Positions 9,374 to 18,405 of a DNA stretch of 64,000 bases are shown here, in pieces. The notes under the pieces were generated by a model. It was not told where the DNA came from. It saw nothing but the letters and a program-made list of their open reading frames with translations, and ran no database searches. Origin of the DNA: Pseudomonas sp. CBZ-4 (lineage in GTDB: Bacteria > Pseudomonadota > Gammaproteobacteria > Pseudomonadales > Pseudomonadaceae). Numbering within the stretch: the first letter of the stretch is position 1; every line of letters starts with the position of its first letter. Both the position numbers and the translations under genes were made by a program. The stretch spans positions 1 through 64,000 of the forward strand of contig NZ_ANNV01000006.1 in NCBI RefSeq assembly GCF_000346755.1, given 5' to 3'.

Positions 9374-10930
9374 TTACGAGGTGCGGATCAAGTGATCAAA
9401 GGCACTCAGGGAAGCCTTGGCGCCCTCGCCCACTGCAATCACGATCTGCTTGTACGGCACCGTGGTGACGTCGCCGGCGGCGAATACGCCGGGCAGTGAA
9501 GTCTCGCCACGGGCATCGACGATGATCTCGCCGCGAGGCGACAGCTCGACGGTACCTTTGAGCCAGTCAGTGTTTGGCAACAGGCCGATCTGCACGAAGA
9601 TGCCTTCCAGATCGACAGTCTTGAACTCACCGCTGTCGCGATCCTTGTACGCCAGGCCGGTGACTTTCTGGCCATCACCTTTGACTTCGCTGGTCAGCGC
9701 GCTGGTGATCACGTCAACGTTCGGCAGGCTGAACAGCTTGCGCTGCAACACCGCATCGGCACGCAGCTTGCTGTCAAACTCCAGCAAGGTGACATGGCTG
9801 ACAATGCCGGCCAGGTCGATGGCCGCTTCAACGCCGGAGTTACCGCCGCCGATCACCGCTACACGCTTGCCCTTGAACAACGGACCGTCGCAGTGCGGGC
9901 AGAAGCACACGCCCTTGGCCTTGTATTCCTGCTCGCCCGGCACGCCCATTTCACGCCAGCGCGCACCGGTGGCCAGGATCACGGTCTTGGACTTGAGGGT
10001 CGCACCGCTTTCGAAGCGAATTTCATGCAGCTCGCCTGGGTTCTTGGCCGGAATCAACGCACTGGCGCGCTGCAGGTTCATGATGTCCACGTCGTATTGG
10101 CGCACGTGGGCCTCAAGGGCGCTGGCCAGTTTCGGCCCTTCGGTTTCCTGCACCGAGATGAAGTTCTCGATGGACATGGTGTCCAGCACTTGCCCGCCAA
10201 AACGCTCTGCGGCGACGCCGGTACGGATACCTTTACGTGCGGCGTAGATAGCGGCTGCCGAGCCGGCCGGGCCACCACCGACGACAAGCACATCGAACGC
10301 GTCTTTGGCGCTGATTTTCTCGGCGGCTTTTTCGATGCCGCTGGTGTCGAGCTTGGCGAGGATTTCTTCCAGGCCCATGCGGCCCTGGCCGAAGTTCACA
10401 CCGTTGAGGTAGACACTGGGCACCGCCATGATCTGGCGTTCATCCACTTCCGCCTGGAACAACGCGCCGTCGATGGCGACGTGGCGGATGTTCGGGTTGA
10501 GCACGGCCATCAGGTTCAATGCCTGGACCACGTCCGGGCAGTTCTGGCAGGACAGCGAGAAGTACGTCTCGAAGCTGAACTCGCCTTTCAGGGCGCGGAT
10601 CTGTTCAATCACGTCGACACTGGCCTTCGACGGGTGGCCACCGACTTGCAGCAGGGCCAGCACCAGCGAAGTGAATTCATGGCCCATCGGGATGCCGGCA
10701 AAACGCAGGCTGATCTCGGCACCCGGGCGGTTGATGGAGAACGATGGCTTGCGCGCATCATGGCCATCGGTTTTCAGGGTAATCAGCGTGGTGAGGCTGA
10801 CAACGTCCTGCAACAGGGCAAGCATTTCCTGGGATTTCGCACCGTCGTCGAGGGAGGCGACGATCTCGATCGGCTGGGTGACCCGTTCCAGGTATGACTT
10901 CAACTGAGCTTTAAGATTGGCGTCCAACAT
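9374..10930 (-). CDS. ahpF: alkyl hydroperoxide reductase subunit F
   Basis: A 518-residue flavoprotein disulphide reductase that passes electrons from NADH to AhpC. The N-terminal tandem thioredoxin-like domain carries the CxxC pair at residues 128-131 (SCQNCPD). The FAD-binding [10 protein letters not shown] block is near 216, the second redox pair is in CPHCDGP near 342, and the NAD-binding [10 protein letters not shown] block follows it. The C-terminal GVFAAGDV motif is present. It follows ahpC on the same strand but is separated by a hairpin, so it is probably expressed at lower level than ahpC. Confidence 0.97.
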   Translation of the reverse strand: MLDANLKAQLKSYLERVTQPIEIVASLDDGAKSQEMLALLQDVVSLTTLITLKTDGHDARKPSFSINRPGAEISLRFAGIPMGHEFTSLVLALLQVGGHPSKASVDVIEQIRALKGEFSFETYFSLSCQNCPDVVQALNLMAVLNPNIRHVAIDGALFQAEVDERQIMAVPSVYLNGVNFGQGRMGLEEILAKLDTSGIEKAAEKISAKDAFDVLVVGGGPAGSAAAIYAARKGIRTGVAAERFGGQVLDTMSIENFISVQETEGPKLASALEAHVRQYDVDIMNLQRASALIPAKNPGELHEIRFESGATLKSKTVILATGARWREMGVPGEQEYKAKGVCFCPHCDGPLFKGKRVAVIGGGNSGVEAAIDLAGIVSHVTLLEFDSKLRADAVLQRKLFSLPNVDVITSALTSEVKGDGQKVTGLAYKDRDSGEFKTVDLEGIFVQIGLLPNTDWLKGTVELSPRGEIIVDARGETSLPGVFAAGDVTTVPYKQIVIAVGEGAKASLSAFDHLIRTS

Positions 10931-10956
10931 ACGGGCGATTCCTTTTAATTCGGTAA

Positions 10957-10992
10957 AAAAAACGCCCGAGCGAATATCGCCCGGGCGTTTTT
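10957..10992 (-). terminator. attenuator-like hairpin between ahpC and ahpF
   Basis: AAAACGCCCG and CGGGCGTTTT flank a short interior, with A- and T-runs on both sides, giving a bidirectional intrinsic-terminator shape. Position between ahpC and ahpF suggests partial read-through and a surplus of AhpC over AhpF. Confidence 0.8.
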
Positions 10993-11051
10993 GAGGGCGG
11001 ATGCAGCTTACTTAAGGTGCGGTGTAGTCCGCCCTGAGGTGCTTCACAGAC

Positions 11052-11615
11052 TTAGATCTTGCCAACCAGGTCCAGGGACGGAGCCAGGGTAGCCTCGCCT
11101 TCTTTCCACTTGGCTGGGCACACTTCGCCTGGGTGGGCAGCTACGTACTGAGCGGCCTTGATTTTGCGCAGCAGCTCGGATGCGTCACGGCCAACACCGC
11201 CGTCGTTCAGTTCAACGATCTTGATCTGACCTTCTGGGTTGATCACGAAGGTGCCACGGTCTGCCAGGCCAGCTTCTTCGATCAGCACGTCGAAGTTGCG
11301 GGAGATGGTCAGGGTTGGGTCGCCGATCATGGTGTACTGGATTTTGCCGATGGCTGGCGAAGTGTTGTGCCAGGCTGCGTGGGCAAAATGGGTGTCGGTG
11401 GAAACGCTGTAGATCTCGACGCCCAGTTTCTGGAATTCGGCGTAGTTGTCGGCCAGGTCTTCCAGCTCGGTTGGGCAAACGAAGGTGAAGTCGGCTGGGT
11501 AGAAGAACACCACGGACCACTTGCCTTTCAGGTCGGCGTCGGACACATCTACGAAGTTGCCGTTTTTGTATGCGGTAGCTTTGAACGGTTTTACTTGGCT
11601 GTTGATGATAGGCAT
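11052..11615 (-). CDS. ahpC: alkyl hydroperoxide reductase subunit C (peroxiredoxin)
   Basis: A 187-residue typical 2-Cys peroxiredoxin. The peroxidatic cysteine is C47 in TFVCPTE and the resolving cysteine is C166 in GEVCPAKW. It reduces organic and hydrogen peroxide and is recycled by AhpF, encoded next to it. Members of this family are usually OxyR-controlled in Pseudomonas; I could not identify a convincing OxyR site in the 130-bp upstream gap. Confidence 0.98.
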   Translation of the reverse strand: MPIINSQVKPFKATAYKNGNFVDVSDADLKGKWSVVFFYPADFTFVCPTELEDLADNYAEFQKLGVEIYSVSTDTHFAHAAWHNTSPAIGKIQYTMIGDPTLTISRNFDVLIEEAGLADRGTFVINPEGQIKIVELNDGGVGRDASELLRKIKAAQYVAAHPGEVCPAKWKEGEATLAPSLDLVGKI

Positions 11616-11747
11616 CGTTGACTCTCCGTCAGGGTTAAGAAGTTGATGAAGTGAATCCTACGCACTCTCTGCGCCGATGGCTCATTGGCAAACCTGATGC
11701 TCGCGATTGGCTTTCTCTATCAGCAAGCACTATTAATAGAAGAAATC

Positions 11748-12680
11748 TTAAAGCAGCGGTTGCGTCGCCAACGTCATGCCGAGAAAAGGCGTCGCTTCAA
11801 CATAGCGCATGGCGGATTTCATGTCGCTCCAGCCGACGTAACTCATCAGCGACTTGAGATCCCAGCCGCTGCGGTGGGCCCAGGTCGCAAAGCCCCGACG
11901 CAGCGAGTGGCTGGTGTAGAGGTCGGCGGCGATACCGGCGCGCTCCAGCGCCTGGCGCAACAGCGGGATCACGCTGTTGGGGTGCAACCCCTCCTCCCCC
12001 AGGTTGCCCCAGCGATCAACCCCACGGAACACCGGGCCGCGCACCAGCGCCGAGGCGCTGAGCCATTCACTGTAGGCCTGCACCGGACACAGGCGCAGCA
12101 GCGCGGGGGTCTGGTAGGTCTTGCCGAGGTTGTCGCGGTCGCTTTTGCTGCGCGGCAGGTACAGGCTGATGCCGGCGCCGGGCGTGGCTTGCACATGCTC
12201 GATCTGCAGCCGGCACAACTCGTCGCTGCGAAAGCCGCGCCAGAAGCCCAGCAAGATCAACGCGGTGTCGCGCTTCGCCCGCAGCAAGCGCGCCTGGTCG
12301 TGGGCGTGGGTGGCTTCTTGCGCCTCAGTCGCCAGTGAAGCCACCACCTGCTCCAGGTGCTTGAGTTGCAATGGCTCGGCCTGTTTTTCCTGTGCCGGGT
12401 GCACGGCACGTATCCCTTTGAGCACCTTGCGCACCACCGGCGCTTTCGTCGGGTCGGGAAAGCCTTGGCTGGTGTGCCACTGCGCCAACGCCGAGAGCCG
12501 CAGCTTCAAGGTGTTGACCGCCAGCACGCCTGCATGGGCCACCAGGTAGCGCGCCACGCTGTCGCTGGTGGCCGGCAGAAACCCACCCCAACTCACTTCG
12601 AAGTGTTCGATGGCCGCGCGATAGCTGCGCCGCGTGTTGTCGCGGGTGGCGGCATTGAGATAACGGTCCAGATCGCTCAT
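11748..12680 (-). CDS. tyrosine recombinase / integrase
   Basis: A 310-residue site-specific recombinase. The N-terminal SAM-like core-binding domain spans about 1-100. Catalytic residues are all visible: R151 (GFRSDEL), K179 (RSKSD), H258-x-x-R261 (HSLRRGF), W284 in the His/Trp position (YVGWSD) and the nucleophile Y293 (MRYVEA). It is therefore probably active. No excisionase, attachment repeats or phage genes are beside it. It diverges from a KfrA-like gene across a 170-bp AT-rich gap with two dyads. The size resembles solitary chromosomal recombinases rather than phage integrases. Confidence 0.9.
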   Translation of the reverse strand: MSDLDRYLNAATRDNTRRSYRAAIEHFEVSWGGFLPATSDSVARYLVAHAGVLAVNTLKLRLSALAQWHTSQGFPDPTKAPVVRKVLKGIRAVHPAQEKQAEPLQLKHLEQVVASLATEAQEATHAHDQARLLRAKRDTALILLGFWRGFRSDELCRLQIEHVQATPGAGISLYLPRSKSDRDNLGKTYQTPALLRLCPVQAYSEWLSASALVRGPVFRGVDRWGNLGEEGLHPNSVIPLLRQALERAGIAADLYTSHSLRRGFATWAHRSGWDLKSLMSYVGWSDMKSAMRYVEATPFLGMTLATQPLL

Positions 12681-12779
12681 GGGAGGCCTATTCGTACTGC
12701 TTGCGGGTGTTCACGCGGTTAAAACGTCAATCACACGGGATAATACGCCAATATCCCATCTGTTAAATCATGAATTTAA

Positions 12780-12795
12780 ACGAATTTATATTCGT
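12780..12795. promoter_or_regulatory. dyad 1 in the recombinase/kfrA divergent region
   Basis: ACGAAT and ATTCGT form perfect six-base arms around TTAT in the AT-rich gap between the recombinase and the KfrA-like gene. It may be an operator for one of the two flanking genes. Confidence 0.45.
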
Positions 12796-12800
12796 GCTAG

Positions 12801-12818
12801 AGTATGTATCTACATACT
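12801..12818. promoter_or_regulatory. dyad 2, candidate KfrA-type operator
   Basis: AGTATGTA-TC-TACATACT is a perfect dyad with eight-base arms, followed by another ACATAC copy at 12819-12824. It lies 33 bases before the KfrA-like start. KfrA proteins of plasmids repress their own promoters, so an autoregulatory site is plausible; this is inference. Confidence 0.55.
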
Positions 12819-12850
12819 ACATACCACAGTACTAAATCGACGGAGACCCC

Positions 12851-13858
12851 ATGGCACGTGGCGGCATAAACAAAGCAGTCGTTCAAACGGCACGCCTGGC
12901 GATCCTTGCTCGCGGCGAGAACCCGAGCATTGATGCCGTACGCATCGAAATGGGCAATACCGGCTCAAAGACTACGATTCACCGCTATTTGAAGGAGTTG
13001 GACGACAGTGAGTCGCGCCTCACCATCACCCAGGCACCGCTCGACGATGAGCTGGGCGAACTGGTCGCACGACTGGCGCAACGCCTGAAAGAGAAAGCCC
13101 AGGAGCCCATCGACCAAGCCCTGGCGCAATTCGAGCAACAGAAAAGCGCCCTGCTCGCCCAGGTAGAAACCCTGGAAGCCGCCCACGGCCAGCTCAAGCA
13201 GCAATTTGATATCCAGGCCGCCGCCCTGGCCGAAGAAAGCGCTGCCTTGCAAACTGCCAGCACCAGCCTGCAGACCGAGCAAACCCGTAACGCCGGCCTC
13301 AGCCAGGCCTGCAGCGATTACGAGCTGCGTATCAATGACAAGGACGAACAGATCCGTTCGCTGGAAGACAAGCACCTGCACGCCCGCGATGCCCTTGAGC
13401 ATTACCGCAATGCCATCAAGGAGCAGCGCGAGCAGGAACAGCGCCGCCATGAAGGCCAACTGCAACAGGTGCAGGCGGAGCTACGCCAGGCCCAGCAAAG
13501 CGCCATGGTGCGCCAGGATGAAATCACCCAGCTGCATCGCGATAATGAGCGGCTGTTGATCGAGCACCGGGTCACCACCAAAGAGCTGGCGACCGCGCAG
13601 GAGCAGGCCCGCAAGGACCAGGCCCAGCAGCTCAAGTTGAACGAACAGATGAATCAGATAGACGGCGAACGCAGCCTGCTTCAGGAGCGCTTGCGCGTGG
13701 CCGTGCTGGAGTGCCAGTCACGCCAGGAGGCACTGGCCGAACACCGGCAGGTGAACAAGACGCTGGAACTGGACCTGATCAAGGCCCAGGCCAGCATCGA
13801 GGCATTGCAACTGGCCGCCGTCGTTGCAACGGCAGCAGAGGCAACGCCAGACGCCTGA
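12851..13858 (+). CDS. KfrA-like DNA-binding coiled-coil protein
   Basis: A 335-residue protein. Residues 1-60 (start MARGGINKAVVQTARLAILA, then PSIDAVRIEMGNTGSKTTIHRYLKEL) match the N-terminal DNA-binding domain of KfrA, a plasmid accessory partition protein. From about residue 75 to 320 it is a nearly continuous Glu/Gln/Ala-rich coiled coil. Its stop codon abuts the convergent gor stop codon. A chromosomal copy divergent from a tyrosine recombinase is reminiscent of a domesticated mobile-element module, though it may be a stable core pair in this genus. The function on the chromosome is not known. Confidence 0.85.
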   Translation: MARGGINKAVVQTARLAILARGENPSIDAVRIEMGNTGSKTTIHRYLKELDDSESRLTITQAPLDDELGELVARLAQRLKEKAQEPIDQALAQFEQQKSALLAQVETLEAAHGQLKQQFDIQAAALAEESAALQTASTSLQTEQTRNAGLSQACSDYELRINDKDEQIRSLEDKHLHARDALEHYRNAIKEQREQEQRRHEGQLQQVQAELRQAQQSAMVRQDEITQLHRDNERLLIEHRVTTKELATAQEQARKDQAQQLKLNEQMNQIDGERSLLQERLRVAVLECQSRQEALAEHRQVNKTLELDLIKAQASIEALQLAAVVATAAEATPDA

Positions 13859-15217
13859 TCAGCCCGCCACAGGCGTGCGCATGGTGACGAATTCTTCCGC
13901 CGCCGTAGGATGCACGCCGATGGTTTCATCGAAATGCCGCTTGGTCGCGCCTGCCTTGAGCGCGATCGCCAGGCCCTGGACGATTTCACCGGCATCCGGG
14001 CCAACCATGTGGCAACCCAACACCTTGTCGGTGTCGGCATCCACCACCAGCTTCATCAGGGTTTTTTCCTGGCACTCGGTCAGGGTCAGCTTCATTGGCC
14101 GGAAGCGGCTTTCGAAGATCTGCACCGTGTGCCCCTTCTCTTTCGCCTCTTCTTCTGTCAGCCCCACGGTGCCGATATTCGGCAGGCTGAACACCGCTGT
14201 CGGAATCATCGCGTAATCCACAGGGCGGTATTGCTCAGGTTTGAACAGGCGGCGCGCCACCGCCATGCCTTCGGCCAGGGCCACCGGCGTCAGCTGTACG
14301 CGACCGATCACATCACCAATGGCGAGGATCGACGATTCGGCGGTCTGGTACAGGTCGTCCACTTCGACAAAACCGCGCTTGTCGAGTTTGACCCCCGTGT
14401 TTTCCAGGCCCAGGTTATCCAGCATCGGACGCCGGCCAGTGGCGTAGAACACACAGTCCGCCTCCAGCACGCGGCCGTCTTTCAAGGTCGCTTTCAGGCT
14501 GCCATCGGCTTGTTTGTCGATGCGCTCGATATCGGCATTGAACTGCAAGTCCAGGCCACGCTTGGTCAGCTCTTCCTTGAGATGGGTGCGCACGGCGCCA
14601 TCGAAGCCGCGCAGGAACAGGTCGCCGCGATACAGCAACGATGTTTTCGCCCCCAGGCCATGGAAAATCCCTGCGAACTCAACGGCAATATAACCACCGC
14701 CCACCACCAGCACGCGCTTGGGCAGTTCTTCAAGGAAAAACGCCTCGTTGGAGCCAATAGCATGTTCGCGCCCCGGAATCTCCGGGATCTGCGGCCAGCC
14801 GCCCGTTGCGATGAGGATGTGTTTGGCGCTGAAGCGCTCGCCATTGATTTCCACCTGATGGGCATCAACCAAGCGTGCGTGCCCCTCGTGCAGGGTCACA
14901 CCACTGTTGACCAAGAGGTTGCGATAAATACCGTTGAGGCGATTGATCTCACGGTCCTTGTTGGCGATCAGGGTCGCCCAATCAAAGTTCGCTTCCCCCA
15001 GCGACCAGCCAAAACCGCTGGCCTGCTCGAAGTCCTCGGCAAAGTGCGCGCCATACACCAGCAGTTTTTTCGGCACGCAGCCAACGTTGACGCAGGTGCC
15101 GCCCAGGTAGCGGCTTTCGGCCACAGCCACCTTGGCACCAAACCCTGCAGCAAAACGCGCTGCGCGAACACCGCCGGAACCGGCGCCAATTACATACAAG
15201 TCAAAATCGTAGGCCAT
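13859..15217 (-). CDS. gor: glutathione-disulfide reductase
   Basis: A 452-residue FAD enzyme that reduces glutathione disulphide with NADPH. The redox pair C42/C47 is in [13 protein letters not shown], the FAD block is [10 protein letters not shown], the NADPH-binding block is [13 protein letters not shown], and the C-terminal interface carries the catalytic His-Glu pair in [10 protein letters not shown]. Full length for the family. It is transcribed away from galU and abuts the KfrA-like gene tail to tail. Confidence 0.97.
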   Translation of the reverse strand: MAYDFDLYVIGAGSGGVRAARFAAGFGAKVAVAESRYLGGTCVNVGCVPKKLLVYGAHFAEDFEQASGFGWSLGEANFDWATLIANKDREINRLNGIYRNLLVNSGVTLHEGHARLVDAHQVEINGERFSAKHILIATGGWPQIPEIPGREHAIGSNEAFFLEELPKRVLVVGGGYIAVEFAGIFHGLGAKTSLLYRGDLFLRGFDGAVRTHLKEELTKRGLDLQFNADIERIDKQADGSLKATLKDGRVLEADCVFYATGRRPMLDNLGLENTGVKLDKRGFVEVDDLYQTAESSILAIGDVIGRVQLTPVALAEGMAVARRLFKPEQYRPVDYAMIPTAVFSLPNIGTVGLTEEEAKEKGHTVQIFESRFRPMKLTLTECQEKTLMKLVVDADTDKVLGCHMVGPDAGEIVQGLAIALKAGATKRHFDETIGVHPTAAEEFVTMRTPVAG

Positions 15218-15270
15218 TTCACTCTCCTCGGCAGGACATCAGCATACCGACTTACAGGGTACTGAAAAAC

Positions 15271-15296
15271 GAAAAAGCCACCCGAAGGTGGCTTTC
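15271..15296 (-). terminator. intrinsic terminator after galU
   Basis: AAAGCCACC and GGTGGCTTT form a perfect nine-base-pair stem with a CGAA tetraloop. On the minus strand it is followed by a T-rich run, in the correct place to end galU transcripts. Confidence 0.9.
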
Positions 15297-15323
15297 GCTT
15301 AAAACCGCTCTGGCTACCGTGAA

Positions 15324-16163
15324 TCAGTAAGCCTTGCCAGTCTTGTAGAAGTGCTCGTAGCAGAAGTTGGTTGCTTCGATGTAGCCTTCAGCGCCACCGC
15401 AGTCGAAACGACGGCCTTTGAACTTGTAGGCAATCACGCAACCGTCTTTGGCTTGCTTGAGCAAGGCGTCGGTGATCTGGATTTCGCCGCCCTTGCCTGG
15501 CTCGGTTTCTTCGATCAACTTGAAGATATCCGGGGTCAGGATGTAACGGCCGATGATCGCCAGGTTCGACGGGGCATCTTCCGGCGCTGGTTTTTCAACC
15601 ATGTCGCGCACGCGGATCAGGCCATCACCAATGTCGTCGCCGGCGATGACGCCGTACTTGTTGGTTTCTTGAGGATCGACCTCTTGCACGGCAACGATGG
15701 TGCAACGGTACTTCTGGTACAGCTTGACCATCTGGGTCAGCACGCCGTCGCCTTCCAGGTTGACGCACAGGTCGTCCGCCAGTACCACGGCGAACGGTTC
15801 GTCACCGATCAGCGGGCGACCGGTCAGGATCGCGTGGCCAAGGCCTTTCATCTGGGTCTGACGGGTGTAGGAGAACGAGCACTCGTCCAGCAGCTTGCGG
15901 ATACCAACCAGGTATTTTTCCTTGTCGGTGCCCTTGATCTGGTTTTCCAGCTCGTAGCTGATGTCGAAGTGGTCTTCCAGGGCGCGTTTGCCGCGGCCGG
16001 TCACGATGGAGATTTCGTTCAGGCCGGCATCCAGAGCCTCTTCGACGCCGTACTGAATCAGTGGCTTGTTCACCACCGGCAGCATCTCTTTAGGCATGGC
16101 TTTGGTCGCTGGCAGGAAGCGAGTGCCGTAACCGGCTGCTGGGAACAAGCATTTCTTGATCAT
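15324..16163 (-). CDS. galU: UTP-glucose-1-phosphate uridylyltransferase
   Basis: A 279-residue nucleotidyltransferase that makes UDP-glucose for LPS core and exopolysaccharide. The N-terminal signature KCLFPAAGYGTRFLPATKAM carries the nucleotide-binding loop, and KPLIQYGVEEA, VVLADDLCVN and GRYILTPDIF blocks are all in place. Length is standard. The N-terminal ATG is preceded by a weak AAGGAC motif. Confidence 0.98.
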   Translation of the reverse strand: MIKKCLFPAAGYGTRFLPATKAMPKEMLPVVNKPLIQYGVEEALDAGLNEISIVTGRGKRALEDHFDISYELENQIKGTDKEKYLVGIRKLLDECSFSYTRQTQMKGLGHAILTGRPLIGDEPFAVVLADDLCVNLEGDGVLTQMVKLYQKYRCTIVAVQEVDPQETNKYGVIAGDDIGDGLIRVRDMVEKPAPEDAPSNLAIIGRYILTPDIFKLIEETEPGKGGEIQITDALLKQAKDGCVIAYKFKGRRFDCGGAEGYIEATNFCYEHFYKTGKAY

Positions 16164-16473
16164 ATAAGTCCTTACAAAGGGCTGTGCGTACGGAATTCGG
16201 CGCAGTCTAATCAGGCCGCAGTCACCTTACAATGGGTCCTGCTGGCGTTGCGATGTCAACATAGAGAAAAAATGTCGGTGTAAGTTCCGCTTATCTTACA
16301 GAGGGCGTCGCCACCGACAGGGCCAAAAAAGTCTAGCCCTCACTGTTTTAAAGGGCTGCAACCTTTTTAGCACGCTTTTCGCGGTTGCACATTGGATTGG
16401 AATAACTTGCGCGGGGCCGCGACATTTGGCGCTATCATTACCCCCTTGAACTTGACCACGAGATGCTCAATAG
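16164..16473. other. 310-bp intergenic region between galU and a small gene
   Basis: This divergent region must hold the galU promoter and that of the 61-residue gene. The only structure I see is AGCCCT/AGGGCT at 16335-16357 with a T-run on each side, a weak bidirectional terminator-like hairpin. No ORF with a plausible ribosome-binding site and no known RNA motif is recognised. Confidence 0.5.
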
Positions 16474-16659
16474 ATGTCAGAACCAAAAGGCGTAAACGGC
16501 TACCTGATCACCAAGCGTGCAGACGGCTGGCACCTGATCAACTTCCACGGCGACAGCGTTGCCGGGGCTTTTGCGACCGAAAGCCAGGCGGCAGCGGTCG
16601 CTGAAGTGTTTGTGGACGAAGCCGGCCACGCGTCGAGCAAGCGCCCCAAAGGCAAGTAA
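16474..16659 (+). CDS. conserved small protein, function unknown
   Basis: A 61-residue basic protein starting MSEPKGVNGYLITKRADGWH with a basic C-terminal tail (SSKRPKGK). No membrane segment or signal. It is single-copy between galU and a lipoprotein gene and ends with its own strong terminator, which supports it being a real gene. I do not recognise the family. Confidence 0.7.
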   Translation: MSEPKGVNGYLITKRADGWHLINFHGDSVAGAFATESQAAAVAEVFVDEAGHASSKRPKGK

Positions 16660-16676
16660 GCCTCGGCGCCTTGCGC

Positions 16677-16704
16677 AAAAGCCCCGGTCAACGGGGCTTT
16701 TTTG
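16677..16704 (+). terminator. intrinsic terminator
   Basis: AAAGCCCCG and CGGGGCTTT form a nine-base-pair stem with a five-base loop, followed by TTT. It starts 18 bases after the stop of the 61-residue gene. Confidence 0.92.
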
Positions 16705-16802
16705 TGTTTGCCTGTACCTTGGTGGCAGTTCGCTATAGTCTTGCGCAGACGCTCAACGAGCGTATCGGCGCGCCCTCCAACACCCTCTACGACGACCTAC
16801 CC

Positions 16803-17084
16803 ATGAACAAAATTCTGGCACTGACTGCGGTACTGGCGCTTGCCGGGTGCACCACCACCTCTGATGTCTATCTGAAAAACGGCGAGCAAGGCCTGACCGT
16901 CGACTGCTCTGGCGAGGCCAACTCGTGGGCCAGTTGCTACGAAAAAGCCGATGCGTCCTGTGCAGGCACCGGCTATCGCATCGTCGGCACCGAGGGCACG
17001 CCGGCCCTGAGCGAGGGCGACAAGACCCTGGGCAAGGACGTCGGCAATTACAAAAGCCGCAGCGTAGTGGTGGTCTGCAAGTAA
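16803..17084 (+). CDS. small predicted lipoprotein
   Basis: A 93-residue protein with a lipoprotein signal (MNKILALTAVLALAGCTTTS; lipobox LAGC, mature Cys at 16). The mature domain has four further cysteines (VDCSGE, ASCYEK, ASCAGT, VVCK) that probably form two disulphides in the periplasm. The start at 16803 is chosen because it gives the signal peptide. The next gene is convergent. Function unknown. Confidence 0.75.
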   Translation: MNKILALTAVLALAGCTTTSDVYLKNGEQGLTVDCSGEANSWASCYEKADASCAGTGYRIVGTEGTPALSEGDKTLGKDVGNYKSRSVVVVCK

Positions 17085-17093
17085 CCCTTGGGG

Positions 17094-17324
17094 TTACAGG
17101 TGCACTTCAGCGAACTTGATACCCAGCCCGCGCAGGGTCTCGGTCAGCGTATCAAGGCTGGCAAAGGATTCGACCTCATCCTGGTCGTCCACCAGGAAAA
17201 AGCTGCGACCGCCGCTTTTCTTGAAAAAGACGATCCATTCGCCGAGGTCGGCGGGATTCTGGATCACATGGGTAGCCGAAATCTGGCCCTCGGCATGGCG
17301 CGCTTTGACGTGTTCACGTTTCAT
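17094..17324 (-). CDS. hypothetical protein, 76 residues
   Basis: A small acidic soluble protein starting MKREHVKARHAEGQISATHV, with a mixed alpha/beta pattern (GEWIVFFKKSGGRSFFLVDD). No signal or membrane segment. It follows the 116-residue lipoprotein gene on the same strand with a 21-bp gap, so the two may be cotranscribed. Family not recognised. Confidence 0.65.
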   Translation of the reverse strand: MKREHVKARHAEGQISATHVIQNPADLGEWIVFFKKSGGRSFFLVDDQDEVESFASLDTLTETLRGLGIKFAEVHL

Positions 17325-17345
17325 ATCTGATATTCCGCAACGGCA

Positions 17346-17696
17346 TCAGCCGGAAATGCAATCTTCCCCAGCCTTTTTCACATCACCCGGACGGATCGGC
17401 ACATTGGACATGCTCTCATAGAGCTTGATGCTGCTACCGCTGGAGCGGTCTTCGATCTCGAAAATGGCCGAGGGGTCCGCGGAAAATTTCTGCGGGACAA
17501 TAACCTGCACACCGTCTTTATGTGGTTCGATTTGCGACGGGCGACGCGTAGCCGACAGCTTGTGTACCACACAGGCAGCATATTCCTGCGGCTTCTTGCC
17601 AGAGATGACGGCCAGCGTGGGAGGGGTCTGCTTGATATCGGCAACCGAGGCACACCCACCTAGCGCCACGGCCAGAACCAACACACTCCACTTCAT
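17346..17696 (-). CDS. predicted lipoprotein, 116 residues
   Basis: The N-terminus MKWSVLVLAVALGGCASVAD is a lipoprotein signal with lipobox LGGC. The mature domain has further Cys residues (AACVVHK and EDCISG near the C-terminus) and a possible nucleotide-free beta fold (FEIEDRSSGSSIKLYES). It is likely cotranscribed with the downstream 76-residue gene. Function unknown. Confidence 0.72.
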   Translation of the reverse strand: MKWSVLVLAVALGGCASVADIKQTPPTLAVISGKKPQEYAACVVHKLSATRRPSQIEPHKDGVQVIVPQKFSADPSAIFEIEDRSSGSSIKLYESMSNVPIRPGDVKKAGEDCISG

Positions 17697-17907
17697 ACAA
17701 AACCTCCGATAAAGATCCTACGACAGCCGGGATGGTAAATTTCTCCCGCCAACGTAGGATTTATCCCTGATAACTCGGTAAATAACTGTTTTAAATTGTC
17801 GATGTCATCGACAACGGCACGATAATAAAAGCGCTGGGGCTGATAAACTCCATCTTAACCTACGTATCGTTCTGATTTTTCAGAATAAGCCCTTCTGGAG
17901 ACACCCC

Positions 17908-18210
17908 ATGAAATTCATCCACCAGCGCGAGCACCTCAACGAGGGGGACATTGTCGTCATCGAATGCTCGCAGACTTGTAATATTCGTCTGATGAGCGAT
18001 GCGAACTTTCGCAGCTTCAAAAATGGCGGCCGCCACACCTACCACGGTGGCGCATTCGACAAGTTTCCCGCCAAGATCACCGCGCCAAGCACCGGCTTCT
18101 GGAACATTACCCTGGATGTGGTCACCCGCCGCGCGATCAGCGTGACGCGCAAACCCGCCCTGTCCCACAAGATTCGTATCGTTCGTCGCACCAGCACCAA
18201 GCTGAGCTGA
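17908..18210 (+). CDS. DUF1883-family protein
   Basis: A 100-residue basic protein: MKFIHQREHLNEGDIVVIEC begins it and the body (NIRLMSDANFRSFKNGGRH, GGAFDKFPAKITAP) matches what I remember of DUF1883. The family is short, cytosolic and beta-rich; related modules occur fused to TIR domains in other bacteria, but the role is unknown. It is followed 26 bp later by a 54-residue ORF and then alkB, so the three may form an operon. Confidence 0.7.
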   Translation: MKFIHQREHLNEGDIVVIECSQTCNIRLMSDANFRSFKNGGRHTYHGGAFDKFPAKITAPSTGFWNITLDVVTRRAISVTRKPALSHKIRIVRRTSTKLS

Positions 18211-18236
18211 TTCGGACTCGCCACAGGAAATAAGCA

Positions 18237-18401
18237 GTGACTACCACCAAATACGTGATCAAGTACAAACTCAACGGCGAACGCCGCTTCGAGTTCGCCC
18301 AACTGCACAGCAACAGCGTGGAAGAAGCCAAGCAAGCCCTGGCCAAAATCCATGATGCCAGTGATGAAATCACCGACATCACTGTGAGCAAGGCCCTGTA
18401 A
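18237..18401 (+). CDS. small ORF between DUF1883 and alkB
   Basis: A 54-residue ORF with a GTG start. The purine-rich AGGAAA lies about eight bases before it. The product is VTTTKYVIKYKLNGERRFEF followed by a helix-rich part ending TVSKAL, compatible with a small alpha/beta fold. It lies between two same-strand genes with gaps of 26 and 4 bp, which supports expression as part of their transcript. No family recognised. Confidence 0.55.
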   Translation: MTTTKYVIKYKLNGERRFEFAQLHSNSVEEAKQALAKIHDASDEITDITVSKAL

Positions 18402-18405
18402 ACCG

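Noticed and set aside
12679..12933. Plus-strand frame across the recombinase/KfrA gap
   Set aside because: It overlaps both dyads and the KfrA start in another frame, and AT-rich spacer sequence makes up most of it.
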